DNA of 64,000 nucleotides, from assembly GCF_000688415.1 (NCBI RefSeq), contig NZ_JIAH01000007.1, positions 124,001 to 188,000 on the forward strand, in the 5' to 3' direction. Positions 45,683 to 54,617 of this stretch are shown here, one piece after another. The notes below the pieces were generated by a model. It was not told the DNA's origin. It made no database searches and saw nothing but the letters and a program-made list of their open reading frames with translations. Positions within the stretch are counted from its first letter, which is position 1. Every line of letters starts with the position of its first letter. The DNA comes from Corynebacterium pseudodiphtheriticum DSM 44287 (GTDB taxonomy: Bacteria; Actinomycetota; Actinomycetes; Mycobacteriales; Mycobacteriaceae). The translations under genes and the position numbers were made by a program.

Positions 45683-46826
45683 ACAATCTCTTGTTAACCG
45701 CTTGACTACTGGTGACGGCGGCGTCGATTTCATCGGGCGTACCAAGATTTTCTACATTATTACCGTCGCTTTGATCCTCATTAGTTTGGGGTCAATGCTG
45801 TTCCGCGGTTTTTCAATGTCGATTGATTTCCAGGGCGGCACTAGGATGACCATGCCGGCCGGTGATCTTGTTGCGGAAGAGGTTGAGGCAACTTTTGTTG
45901 AAGCAACAGGGATCGAACCAGAGGTTACACAAATCGTTGGATCCGGTGATTCCGAAACTCTCGAGATTACTTCCGAACACCTCTCACAAGCCCAAATCGA
46001 CGAAGCGCGCCTGGCTATCTATGAAAAACACGAGCCGCTTGACCACACTGGCGCTCCGTCTCCGGATGCGATTGGTGATTCTACGGTTTCTGAATCTTGG
46101 GGCGATACGATCACCCATCGCATGCTGCTGTCGATGGTGGTTTTCCTAGTGTTTGCCACGATTTATGTCGCGTTCCGCCTGCAAAAGTATATGGCCGTTG
46201 CTGCTATGGGGGCATTGGTCGTGGACGGCATCGTGATTGCCGGTATTTATTCGTTGTTCGGTTTCGAAGTATCACCTGCAGTCATCATTGGCTTGCTCAC
46301 CGTGTTGACATTCTCCATCTATGACACGGTCATCGTTTTCGATAAAGTGAACGAAAATACTGAGGGTGTTACTGCTTCTCGGCGAGCAACGTACAGCGAA
46401 GAAGCTAATAGAGCAATTAATCAGACAGTGATGCGTTCGATTTCCACCTCGGTGATCTCTGCATTGCCGATTATTGCGCTATTCGTGGTCGCCGTATGGT
46501 TGATGGGAATTGGAACGCTGCGCGATTTGGCCTTGGTACAGCTTATTGGTGTGATCGAGGGAATTTTCTCGTCGATTTTCCTAGCAACACCGTTGTTGGT
46601 ATCGCTGGTGAATCGGAGCAAGAAAATTAAGAAACACAACCAAGAAGTTGCCGACTATCGTGCTGCAGAAAAACATCAGGATCACAGTATGGACCCTGAT
46701 ACCGACGGGGATAACATTGAGCATCGTACCTTTGCTCCGCCTGAGGTAGCCCCGGTCGCTGCCCCAAAGCCAGATGACGATGGTCGCCTTCGTAATAGCG
46801 GTGGTAGCACCTGGCGCCCGGAGTAG
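45675..46826 (+). CDS. secF: protein translocase subunit SecF
   Basis: A 383-residue partner of SecD. It shows the first helix after GRTKIFYIITVALILISLG, the SIDFQGGTRMTM motif, and the conserved FSIYDTVIVFDKVNEN with NQTVMRSISTSVISALPI in the last helices. The C-terminal ~60 residues are hydrophilic, cytoplasmic and Asp/Pro-rich. The ATG at 45675 lies within the secD end (ATGGCTAA), so the two are co-translated. It is followed by a lipoprotein gene. Confidence 0.94.
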   Translation: MAKQSLVNRLTTGDGGVDFIGRTKIFYIITVALILISLGSMLFRGFSMSIDFQGGTRMTMPAGDLVAEEVEATFVEATGIEPEVTQIVGSGDSETLEITSEHLSQAQIDEARLAIYEKHEPLDHTGAPSPDAIGDSTVSESWGDTITHRMLLSMVVFLVFATIYVAFRLQKYMAVAAMGALVVDGIVIAGIYSLFGFEVSPAVIIGLLTVLTFSIYDTVIVFDKVNENTEGVTASRRATYSEEANRAINQTVMRSISTSVISALPIIALFVVAVWLMGIGTLRDLALVQLIGVIEGIFSSIFLATPLLVSLVNRSKKIKKHNQEVADYRAAEKHQDHSMDPDTDGDNIEHRTFAPPEVAPVAAPKPDDDGRLRNSGGSTWRPE

Positions 46827-46875
46827 GTCTCGTAAGCAAACGCGAGACTTGATAATGATGAGGAACGACCACCCT

Positions 46876-48648
46876 ATGACGTATTCTCGAAATTCGGAAA
46901 CGTTATGTCCCCGCCGTGGAGTAAGTCGCTTCGGGGCATTAGCGGTTTCGTTGGCGCTGGGGGCAACGTTAACAGCGTGTGCAGATGAGCCAGCACCGGA
47001 GGCCGTGGACCGCCCAGGGTGGATCACAACTGTTGACGACGGAACACAGGAGCTTAATTACCAATCGTCATCACCGTTGACGACCACGAACGCAGGTTCG
47101 ATCACCGGTAGTTCAACAGCTGCGCAACAGTTGTCTGCTCGCCTGTACCCAGGAGTCCATGTTCCGGGACCACATGGGCAGTTTATTCAAAATAGTGATC
47201 TGATTAGCACGCGTTTTTTGCCGGGTCTAAAGCCACAGGTCATTTACACCATTGCTGAGAACGCTCAATTCTCGGATGGTGCGCCTGTGACGTGCTCCGA
47301 TTTCTTGCTCACTTATACTGCTGGCGTGATGACGGAATTATTCGATTCGCAACTACCATTGATGCAGCACATCGAGGAGTTTGAATGCCAGCCGAATTCT
47401 TCACGCTTCGTCGTCAAGTTAGCTGAAGGGACCGGACTGCGGTGGCGTGAACTATTCTCTCCGGGCACGGTGCTGCCCGCGCACGCGATTGCGTCGCGGG
47501 CGGGGATGCCTTTGGCTGCGTTACATAATGCGTTGCAGAATCGTGATGCGCAAGCATTATTGGAGCCTGCCAAAATTTGGTCAGAAGGTTTTGACCTCGC
47601 GAATTTCGACCCGTTATTGCAAGTTTCTTTTGGGCCGTTTCTTATTGATCACGTCACTGATGACGGCGCAGCAATCTTGACTCGGAATGAGACTTATTAC
47701 GGGGATAATACTCAGCTAGGAAGTCTTGCGGTCTGGCCCGCAAGAGCTGAGACGGCCGCATTACTAGAACGCGATTCCTTGGATATCGTCGATGTCAGCG
47801 AGGTTGAACCGGATTGGTTGGACCGTAATGCTGCAGGCAATAAGTTCGATGTCTTCCCGGAAGTCGGCGAGCTCACCGACGCGTTGTTGCTTTCGGATAA
47901 TGGCATCTTTGCCGAAGCACCGAAGCGTCGTGCATTTGCTGCGTGTATTGACCAGGAAGCAGTTGCAGCCGCATCTTCTGCGGCATCTGGAGTGGATGTC
48001 GGTGCTGTTTTATGGCAGAGCGTTGAACATGAGGATCCTGCCCGCCAACATTTGCGGGATATTTCTGATCCGCATCGTGCGGTAAATATGGAGGTGGCTC
48101 GAGAATTAGCCGGCGAGACAATTCGCATAGGCTATCGTGGACAAGATCAACGGCTCGCCAAAATGGTGGAAAAAATAGCCGAATTATGTAGGCCAGCCGG
48201 TATCGAGGTTGTGGACGTATCAGTTCCCGAGACGACCGCAGAGGATTTGCATCGTAGCGACGGACCTTTTACCGACGCGACTTCCGCCCGGGGGGACAAC
48301 CCCGAAGGTGTGGAAGCACTAGGAAACTCGGTGATCGATGAGGGGGCTTCGAGTGCCGAAAACGCTGAAGATACTGCAGATGCAGCAGAAAATATCTCCG
48401 GACAGAAGATTGATGCCTACCTAGGTGCGATTTATCCGCCAAATCTCGATGTGGGAGCGACGGTACATACCGACGATGTTAATGCTCTACGTGATGCGGA
48501 GAAAAGAATGTGGGAGCAGATGCATACGATTCCACTGGCAGCGCAACCTCGAGTATTTGTTATCAACCGAGATGTCGTTAATGCTGTGCCTTATACTGGT
48601 GAATCGGCGATAGGCTGGAATATGGATCGCTGGTGGATATCGCGTTAG
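46876..48648 (+). CDS. family 5 (peptide-type) substrate-binding lipoprotein
   Basis: A 590-residue lipoprotein related to ABC-transporter binding proteins for peptides. The signal peptide has a lipobox LTAC (GATLTACADEP). The conserved early motif LYPGVHVPGPHG is followed by FSDGAPVTCSDFLLTY, typical of SBP_bac_5. A low-complexity Ala/Glu/Ser/Asp stretch (DNA about 48265-48410) interrupts the C-terminal third. No permease or ATPase gene is adjacent, as for the similar Rv2585c beside secF in mycobacteria, so it may act without a dedicated transporter. Start uncertain: ATGs at 46855 and 46858 are alternatives. Confidence 0.82.
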   Translation: MTYSRNSETLCPRRGVSRFGALAVSLALGATLTACADEPAPEAVDRPGWITTVDDGTQELNYQSSSPLTTTNAGSITGSSTAAQQLSARLYPGVHVPGPHGQFIQNSDLISTRFLPGLKPQVIYTIAENAQFSDGAPVTCSDFLLTYTAGVMTELFDSQLPLMQHIEEFECQPNSSRFVVKLAEGTGLRWRELFSPGTVLPAHAIASRAGMPLAALHNALQNRDAQALLEPAKIWSEGFDLANFDPLLQVSFGPFLIDHVTDDGAAILTRNETYYGDNTQLGSLAVWPARAETAALLERDSLDIVDVSEVEPDWLDRNAAGNKFDVFPEVGELTDALLLSDNGIFAEAPKRRAFAACIDQEAVAAASSAASGVDVGAVLWQSVEHEDPARQHLRDISDPHRAVNMEVARELAGETIRIGYRGQDQRLAKMVEKIAELCRPAGIEVVDVSVPETTAEDLHRSDGPFTDATSARGDNPEGVEALGNSVIDEGASSAENAEDTADAAENISGQKIDAYLGAIYPPNLDVGATVHTDDVNALRDAEKRMWEQMHTIPLAAQPRVFVINRDVVNAVPYTGESAIGWNMDRWWISR

Positions 48649-48790
48649 ATTACTCGCAAAGCAACTGGCGAGATTGGGAATAACCACCTTCCAGTTTCAT
48701 TCTTCGCTAACGTCAAACGTGTTGTTGCTTAGCCCTGAACACAGGCTTGGTAACGAGGACTACTAAACCGCCAACATTGGAATACAGACT

Positions 48791-49357
48791 GTGACTGAAT
48801 TTACTAGAACCAACACTCTCGTCGGAGCCCAGAACGTTCTGGAGAAAAAGATTCGTCGGGTCCACGATTTTCCGCAGCCCGGAATCGTGTTTGAAGACTT
48901 GACTCCCGTGCTCGCGGACCCCGAATCTTTTGCACAATTAGTCGACGCGGTCGCAGAACAGTGCCAAGCTGCAGGTGCGGAAATCATTGGTGGTCTGGAT
49001 GCACGTGGTTTCTTGTTGGGGTCTGCAGTTGCATATAAATTGGGACTAGGAATTCTTGCGATACGCAAGCAAGGGAAGCTTCCTCCACCAGTGCACAGCC
49101 AAGAATACAGCCTGGAATATGGCGAGGCTGCTTTGGAAGTTCCTGCGAACGGAATTGAGCTTTCTGACAAAAACGTTGCACTTGTCGACGATATCTTAGC
49201 GACAGGGGGTACCCTCGGCGCTGCAGCCAAACTGCTTGCTACGTGCGGAGCGAATGTGGTGGCTAACGTTGTGATTTTAGAAATACCCGGTTTGGGTGGG
49301 CGGGAACAGCTTGGCGGCGATAACCTAGTAGTTATCTATCCCAACAGAGGACGCTAA
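48791..49357 (+). CDS. apt: adenine phosphoribosyltransferase
   Basis: A 188-residue purine-salvage enzyme making AMP from adenine and PRPP. The PRPP-binding motif is [16 protein letters not shown] (near residue 138). The hood contains [18 protein letters not shown], and [18 protein letters not shown] and AIRKQGKLP are conserved. The start is GTG with a weak upstream GGAA. It is 18 bases upstream of rel on the same strand, the usual actinobacterial order secDF-lipoprotein-apt-rel. Confidence 0.95.
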   Translation: MTEFTRTNTLVGAQNVLEKKIRRVHDFPQPGIVFEDLTPVLADPESFAQLVDAVAEQCQAAGAEIIGGLDARGFLLGSAVAYKLGLGILAIRKQGKLPPPVHSQEYSLEYGEAALEVPANGIELSDKNVALVDDILATGGTLGAAAKLLATCGANVVANVVILEIPGLGGREQLGGDNLVVIYPNRGR

Positions 49358-49375
49358 TTTCCGGAAAGGCCATCT

Positions 49376-51667
49376 ATGACTGACAACAAAGCAGCGAAAC
49401 GGCCGTCACCGAGTGTGCGCAGCATGTCCGCGCGCCTCGCGAGATCATTGACTTCAGGCAAGGTGAAGATCAAACCTGTACTGGAACCATTGATGTCGAT
49501 TCACCGCGAATTTCATCCAAAAGCTGACGCTGATGTTATCAATCGAGCCTACGAGACGGCTGAACGATTGCATGAGGGGGTAACCCGTAATTCAGGTGAT
49601 CCTTATATCACGCATCCGCTAGCTGTGGCGACCATCGCCGCCGAGATTGGCATGGATACCACAACCGTGGTGGCTGCATTGCTGCACGATACGGTTGAGG
49701 ACACCGATTATTCGTTGGAGGACCTGACACGTGATTTTGGAACTGAGGTTACGCGGCTGGTCGATGGCGTCACAAAACTGGATAAACTAGCTTTCGGAAG
49801 TGGTGCAGAAGCGGAGACGATCAGGAAGATGATTGTCGCAATGTCTAAAGATCCGCGTGTGTTGGTAATTAAAGTCTCCGACCGCCTGCATAATATGCGC
49901 ACCATGCGCTTTTTGCCCCCTGAGAAACAGGCAAAAAAAGCGCGTGAAACCCTAGAAATCATCGCCCCACTGGCGCACCGACTGGGTATGGCCTCGGTAA
50001 AATGGGAACTAGAAGATCTGGCTTTTGCCATTCTTTACCCGAAGAAATATGACGAAATCGTCCGAATGATTGCAGATCGAGCTCCCCAGCGCGATCGTGT
50101 ATTGAAAGAAACTACTAACGAAGTTTCTTCGACGCTGAAGGCCAATGGTATCGAAGCCGAAGTACGTGGCCGCCCGAAGCATTACTGGTCGGTCTACCAA
50201 AAAATGATCGTTCGAGGTCGCGAATTTGCCGAGATCTTTGATCTGGTTGGTATTCGTATTTTGGTCAACGACGTCAATAGTTGCTACGCGGCGATTGGCG
50301 TGGTTCATGGTTTGTATTCTGCTTTGCCGGGCAGATTCAAAGATTATATTGCCCAGCCGAGGTTCGGGGTTTATCAGTCTTTGCACACTACGGTAATTTC
50401 TGGTGCAGGTAAGCCATTAGAAGTGCAAATACGGACGCATGAAATGCATCATAACGCCGAGTATGGGGTAGCTGCACACTGGCGTTACAAAGAGCTTAAA
50501 GGAAAAAACAGCGGCAAAGATGCCGAAGTAGATCAAATGGCGTGGATGCGTCAACTGTTGGACTGGCAGAAAGAAGCGGCTGATCCAAACGAATTTTTGG
50601 ATTCTTTACGTTATGACCTTACCTCCAGCCAGATTTTTGCCTTTACGCCGAAGGGCGACGTTATAACTCTTCCCGCTGGGTCAACTCCAGTTGATTTTGC
50701 ATATACGGTGCATACTGAGGTCGGTCATCGTTGCATCGGTGCCAAAGTTAACGGAAAACTGGTGGCTTTGGAATCTGCGTTAAAATCGGGCGACCGCGTG
50801 GAAATTTTTACCTCAAAAGATCCCAATGCGGGGCCATCTCGTGACTGGCAGAACTTTGTAGTTTCGCCGAGGGCTCGAGCAAATATCCGGCAGTGGTTTG
50901 CGAAAGAGATGCGTGAGGTGCATCTAGAGGCCGGTAGGGATGCGTTGGCGGCAGAGATCCAACGTGGCGGGCTTCCAATGCATCGTCTTTTTACGACTAG
51001 CTCCATGAAGCAGGTAGCTACTCAGCTGCATTACCCAGACATCGATGCCCTTTATACTGCAATTGGCGCTGGTCATGTGTCGGCACAGCACGTCGCGAAC
51101 CAACTTATGGCAATGTTCGGCGACCAAGAAGATGCCGTGGATGCACTGGCAGACCGCACGCCATTGAGCGAACTATTGCAATCCAAACAGCAGGCAGCCC
51201 ATCAAGATCACAATCGTAGCGGGATTTTGGTCGAGGGCAATCCGGATGTGCTGGCAAAAATTGCTAAGTGTTGTCAGCCTGTTCCCGGCGATGAAATTTT
51301 TGGTTTTATCACGCGGGGTGGGGGCGTATCGGTGCACCGTGCTGATTGTACTAACGCGACTAAATTGCGCGATGAGCCAGAACGTGTGCTTGAAGTCAGT
51401 TGGGCGAATAACGTTGATACTGAGGGGGCCTTTAGTGCCACCTTGCAGTTGGAGGCGCTAGATCGGCAGGGGCTTTTGTATGACCTGACCGGGATTTTTC
51501 AGAAATCTTCGTTGTCAGTGCTTTCGATGAATTCGCAAAGTTCGGAAGACCATGTGGCGACGGTCCGGTTTACCTTTACTGTTTCGGGCAGCAAACAGCT
51601 GGGAGCCTTGATGAATACTCTGCGAAACACTGAGGGCGTATTCGACGTTTACCGGGTGACAGCCTAG
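49376..51667 (+). CDS. rel: bifunctional (p)ppGpp synthetase/hydrolase Rel
   Basis: A 763-residue long RSH enzyme. The N-terminal HD hydrolase domain is intact ([12 protein letters not shown], then [16 protein letters not shown]). The synthetase domain has [12 protein letters not shown] and [15 protein letters not shown] domain ([17 protein letters not shown]), the conserved-Cys region ([17 protein letters not shown]) and a C-terminal ACT domain follow. It makes and degrades (p)ppGpp in response to uncharged tRNA on the ribosome and links to the synthetases encoded nearby. GGAAAGG precedes the ATG. Confidence 0.96.
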   Translation: MTDNKAAKRPSPSVRSMSARLARSLTSGKVKIKPVLEPLMSIHREFHPKADADVINRAYETAERLHEGVTRNSGDPYITHPLAVATIAAEIGMDTTTVVAALLHDTVEDTDYSLEDLTRDFGTEVTRLVDGVTKLDKLAFGSGAEAETIRKMIVAMSKDPRVLVIKVSDRLHNMRTMRFLPPEKQAKKARETLEIIAPLAHRLGMASVKWELEDLAFAILYPKKYDEIVRMIADRAPQRDRVLKETTNEVSSTLKANGIEAEVRGRPKHYWSVYQKMIVRGREFAEIFDLVGIRILVNDVNSCYAAIGVVHGLYSALPGRFKDYIAQPRFGVYQSLHTTVISGAGKPLEVQIRTHEMHHNAEYGVAAHWRYKELKGKNSGKDAEVDQMAWMRQLLDWQKEAADPNEFLDSLRYDLTSSQIFAFTPKGDVITLPAGSTPVDFAYTVHTEVGHRCIGAKVNGKLVALESALKSGDRVEIFTSKDPNAGPSRDWQNFVVSPRARANIRQWFAKEMREVHLEAGRDALAAEIQRGGLPMHRLFTTSSMKQVATQLHYPDIDALYTAIGAGHVSAQHVANQLMAMFGDQEDAVDALADRTPLSELLQSKQQAAHQDHNRSGILVEGNPDVLAKIAKCCQPVPGDEIFGFITRGGGVSVHRADCTNATKLRDEPERVLEVSWANNVDTEGAFSATLQLEALDRQGLLYDLTGIFQKSSLSVLSMNSQSSEDHVATVRFTFTVSGSKQLGALMNTLRNTEGVFDVYRVTA

Positions 51668-51723
51668 TAATTAGGCCGATGATTTTCTCTCGTCGGCCGT
51701 AATTGATTCACCATCGCAAAACA

Positions 51724-51766
51724 AAGGGGACTCGTTGAGCAGTACAACTGCTCAACGAGTCCCCTT
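51724..51766 (+). terminator. rho-independent terminator of rel
   Basis: A perfect 20-bp stem (51724-51743 and 51747-51766) with a 3-base ACA loop, followed by TGTTAT. It starts 57 bases after the rel stop codon. The stem is symmetrical enough that it could also stop transcription entering from the minus strand. Confidence 0.85.
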
Positions 51767-51868
51767 GTTATAGATCAACCATGATCTAGACTTATTTTAT
51801 CCGGGAACGCCCGAAATAACGCGTTAAGTCGAGAATTGTTAACGGGCTTATGCCTCGTTAGCCTCTGG

Positions 51869-52210
51869 TTAGATTACCTTCAAGCTCTTCAAGAAAGCGA
51901 AGATCGTGCTGGCAACGCCAACGACACCGGAGATGGCCTTCAAGATTTTGTTGAAGCTATCAAAGTTGAATCCACCTTCGCCGGTTGAAGAGCCGTTGCC
52001 GGTCTCCTTGGCGCCAGTTCCGGATTCTTTGGTGTCTGCATCATTTGAAGAGCCGGCGAAGGTCTCAGAGATGTTAGAGCTAAATGTTGCAGTTTTGTTC
52101 TGAGCAGGCTGTCCCTCAACAGCGATAGCTGGAGCGGCAGTCAGGGCAGTAGTGGACAGTGCGAGGGCAGTTGCGCCGGCCAAAACTGCCTTGCGAGGGG
52201 AAAACTTCAT
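51869..52210 (-). CDS. small secreted protein with hydrophobic C-terminal helix
   Basis: A 113-residue exported protein that I do not recognise. The Sec signal peptide (MKFSPRK, then an Ala/Thr/Leu core) ends at AIA before Val31. Residues 31-80 are Ser/Thr/Gly/Asn-rich, with no Cys and probably disordered. The last ~33 residues (FNFDSFNKILKAISGVVGV onward) form an amphipathic to hydrophobic helix ending in a basic SLKVI tail. The size and the C-terminal helix recall small mycomembrane proteins of corynebacteria, but PorA/PorH lack signal peptides. I take the ATG at 52210; the frame is open 16 codons upstream. It lies downstream of ppiB on the same strand. Confidence 0.62.
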   Translation of the reverse strand: MKFSPRKAVLAGATALALSTTALTAAPAIAVEGQPAQNKTATFSSNISETFAGSSNDADTKESGTGAKETGNGSSTGEGGFNFDSFNKILKAISGVVGVASTIFAFLKSLKVI

Positions 52211-52311
52211 ATTGCCTGAATTCCTTAGAACTAGATGTGTCTGGACTTTGCTCAGCATAACGCAGGTTCCTCTCTGCTTGCAAGTGTTTTCACTAGGAGA
52301 TGTCAGATTGT

Positions 52312-53184
52312 TTAAGACTCCTGTACAACAGCTTTCTTGATTCGGACTTCTTCAGATGGTGTACCGTCACCGGAGCCGTCCTCGGTGCCGGCTTGCGCAA
52401 TTGCGTCCAATGTCTTCAGTCCCTCGTCGTTGATTTGTCCGAAGTAGGTGTAATTGGCTTGTAGCGGGGAATCTTTATAGTTCAGGAAGAACTGTGAACC
52501 ATTGGTGCCGGCGCCTGCGTTAGCCATGGCAATGGATCCACGGGGGTATACAACTTGAGTTGACGCGGCTTCATCTCCAAATTCATCAGTTGGGTATTCG
52601 TTGGCGAACTGGAATCCCGGACCGCCGGAACCTTGGCCTGTTGGATCGCCGCATTGCAAGACGTGGATTCCAGAAGTAGTCAGGCGGTGGCAGACGGTGT
52701 CATCGTAGTACCCCGCGCTTGTCAAATGTTCGATTGCATTCACCGTGCATGGCGCCACTTCGCGGTCAAGCTCCATGCCGATTTCGCCCTGCGAGGTTTC
52801 CAACGTGACATTTACGTGCCCCCGTGCAGAAACTTCATCCGTATCCGGAATGCCTGCGTCGGAAGCCCCATTTTCGGCGTCGCGCTTCTCATAGGTGCAA
52901 GTCACGGTTTGGGGAAGTTTTTCGGAGCGCTCCAATGCGAGGGGCTCTACATCTGGAGCGTCTGGGGTTGTGCTTTCTTCTTCTGCAGTAAGATCCGCCT
53001 CGTCACCGTCCCGGGTTGCCAATAACCAAATGCCTCCCACTAAAACGACGATTGCGAGTGCTGCGATCGCTGCTATTCCCAAAGGGCGGGATTTTTCTTT
53101 ACGTTCGCGAGACTTGAGCGCTTTGTCGAGTTCGTCAAGCGATTCTGCGCCTCGTTGTTGGTTGTTTTGTTGTTTCTTTTCCAC
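52312..53184 (-). CDS. ppiB: membrane-anchored cyclophilin-type peptidyl-prolyl isomerase
   Basis: A 290-residue protein starting at GTG. A basic cytoplasmic segment (residues 1-33), one membrane helix (~34-55) and an acidic linker precede the cyclophilin domain (~100-290). In that domain CHRLTTSGIHVLQCGDPTGQGSGGPG and MANAGAGTNGSQFF are the signature segments. The active-site Arg is replaced in the FHR position (VCHRL is seen instead). It probably folds exported proteins at the outer face of the membrane. It corresponds to Rv2582 in position. Confidence 0.88.
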   Translation of the reverse strand: MEKKQQNNQQRGAESLDELDKALKSRERKEKSRPLGIAAIAALAIVVLVGGIWLLATRDGDEADLTAEEESTTPDAPDVEPLALERSEKLPQTVTCTYEKRDAENGASDAGIPDTDEVSARGHVNVTLETSQGEIGMELDREVAPCTVNAIEHLTSAGYYDDTVCHRLTTSGIHVLQCGDPTGQGSGGPGFQFANEYPTDEFGDEAASTQVVYPRGSIAMANAGAGTNGSQFFLNYKDSPLQANYTYFGQINDEGLKTLDAIAQAGTEDGSGDGTPSEEVRIKKAVVQES

Positions 53185-53393
53185 TGTTGGACTTTCTACT
53201 AGCGGTTACTGTCCTGAGCCTAGGCATCTGCGAAGAGTTTAACGAATATGGCTGACAGTTGGGGAGCATAAGTCTTTGCAATATCTTCAATAGCACTGAG
53301 GATTTCATGACAGACCACCTGCGACTTGCTGCCGATAAGTCAGAAATGAATACAATGGCCACCCAAATGGTGGCGGGATTTCCTAGCCATGAT

Positions 53394-53399
53394 TACTAT
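53394..53399 (+). promoter_or_regulatory. -10 hexamer of a probable leaderless tpx mRNA
   Basis: TACTAT, 7 bases before the ATG at 53407, with no ribosome site. It supports 53407 over the in-frame ATG at 53389, which would lie upstream of the transcription start. Confidence 0.5.
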
Positions 53400-53406
53400 T
53401 GTGGGC

Positions 53407-53907
53407 ATGGCTACTACTAAATTTCACGATGAAGAAACTGCTACCGTCGGAGAGCTGCCAAAGGTCGGTGACAAGCTGCCTGACTTTACCGTTGTTGGCT
53501 CCGACCTGCAGGAATTTTCTTTGGCGGATTTCTCTGGCAAGAAGCTAGTTCTCAATATTTTCCCGTCCTTGGACACGGGTGTTTGTGCAACTTCTGTGCG
53601 TCGTTTCAATGAAGAAGCTGCCAGTCTCGAGGACGCTGCCGTTTTGGGAATTTCCGCGGATTTGCCAATGGCACACGGTCGGTTTACCGATGCAGAAGGC
53701 ATCGATAACGTTAAAACGGGCTCGGTCTTCCGCTCCAGCTTTGGCAAGGATTATGGCGTCACACTCGAGGGATCCCCGCTGAAGGGATTGCTCGCTCGCA
53801 CCGTGATCGTCGCTGATGCGCAGCACACCATCACCCACGTGGAGCTTGTAGAGGAAATTACCTCTGAGCCTAATTACGACGCCGCTTTGGAAGCGTTACA
53901 GAAATAG
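53407..53907 (+). CDS. tpx: thiol peroxidase Tpx lacking the resolving cysteine
   Basis: A 166-residue peroxiredoxin of the Tpx subfamily. The peroxidatic Cys60 lies in [18 protein letters not shown]. In typical Tpx the resolving Cys is in a DLPFAxxRFC segment about 34 residues later; here the segment reads [14 protein letters not shown], with Thr at position 94. No other Cys exists in the protein, so it must work as a 1-Cys enzyme, perhaps recycled by mycothiol or another low-molecular-weight thiol (inference). It is divergent from ppiB. Confidence 0.9.
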   Translation: MATTKFHDEETATVGELPKVGDKLPDFTVVGSDLQEFSLADFSGKKLVLNIFPSLDTGVCATSVRRFNEEAASLEDAAVLGISADLPMAHGRFTDAEGIDNVKTGSVFRSSFGKDYGVTLEGSPLKGLLARTVIVADAQHTITHVELVEEITSEPNYDAALEALQK

Positions 53908-53946
53908 CTCTGTATACGACAGCGCGGTGGCCCGGCAATAATCCGT

Positions 53947-53952
53947 TAAAAT
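53947..53952 (+). promoter_or_regulatory. -10 hexamer of a probable leaderless mRNA for the glyoxalase-II-like gene
   Basis: TAAAAT, 6 bases before the ATG at 53959, with no ribosome site between. Confidence 0.5.
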
Positions 53953-53958
53953 CTGCCC

Positions 53959-54612
53959 ATGGAGATTTCTGGATTTGCTGCAGGGCCGTATAAAACCAAC
54001 TGTTATATTGTTTCAGATAATGGGCGTGCGATCGTGGTTGATCCCGGAATGCATGCTGTAGACCGCGTCGTGCAAGCAACTGAATCGTTGCAGCTCGAGG
54101 CGGTTTTTCTGACCCATGGGCATTTTGACCACACGCGATCCGCCGGTGATTTAGCCGCGAAATTCGATATTCCGGTTTATATTCATGCTGCTGATGAATT
54201 CTGGTTGAATGATATGACCGAGCTCCCGTCCCAGATGCAGGCGCTATTCGACGTAGCTAACATGGTCCCGATTAAAGACTTGCGTATTATCGGAACCCCA
54301 GGTTCGCGCAACGAACCAATATCGCTCGAATTGCTGGGACACCATTTTCGTGTGGTCCACGCGCCAGGACATTCACCTGGCTGTGTGATGTTGCAAAACG
54401 AAGACGTTATTTTCTCTGGTGACGTGCTGTTTCGGGGAGCTATCGGTCGGACTGATCTGCCTTTTTCAGATCAGCAGGCAATGATTTCTTCTTTGCGTGA
54501 GGTTGTCGCAGTTTTGCCTGATGAGCTAGCCGTCTTGCCTGGTCACGGTCCTACAACCGTAATGAAATACGAGAAGGCTACCAATCCATTCTTAGCGGAG
54601 TATAGGGGCTAA
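53959..54612 (+). CDS. metallo-beta-lactamase-fold hydrolase (glyoxalase-II-like)
   Basis: A 217-residue cytoplasmic hydrolase. The metal motif is [14 protein letters not shown] (HxHxDH). Further ligands lie in [17 protein letters not shown] and PGHGPTT. It matches the short GloB-like family without the C-terminal substrate domain, as for Rv2581c in the same position. The thioester substrate is unknown and may be a mycothiol conjugate in this genus (inference). It is followed after 5 bases by hisS and is probably co-transcribed with it. Confidence 0.85.
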   Translation: MEISGFAAGPYKTNCYIVSDNGRAIVVDPGMHAVDRVVQATESLQLEAVFLTHGHFDHTRSAGDLAAKFDIPVYIHAADEFWLNDMTELPSQMQALFDVANMVPIKDLRIIGTPGSRNEPISLELLGHHFRVVHAPGHSPGCVMLQNEDVIFSGDVLFRGAIGRTDLPFSDQQAMISSLREVVAVLPDELAVLPGHGPTTVMKYEKATNPFLAEYRG

Positions 54613-54617
54613 ACTGG

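Noticed and set aside
53389..53406. Upstream in-frame ATG as the tpx start
   Set aside because: It has no ribosome site, and the TACTAT -10 lies inside the extra codons, so the transcript would begin downstream of it.
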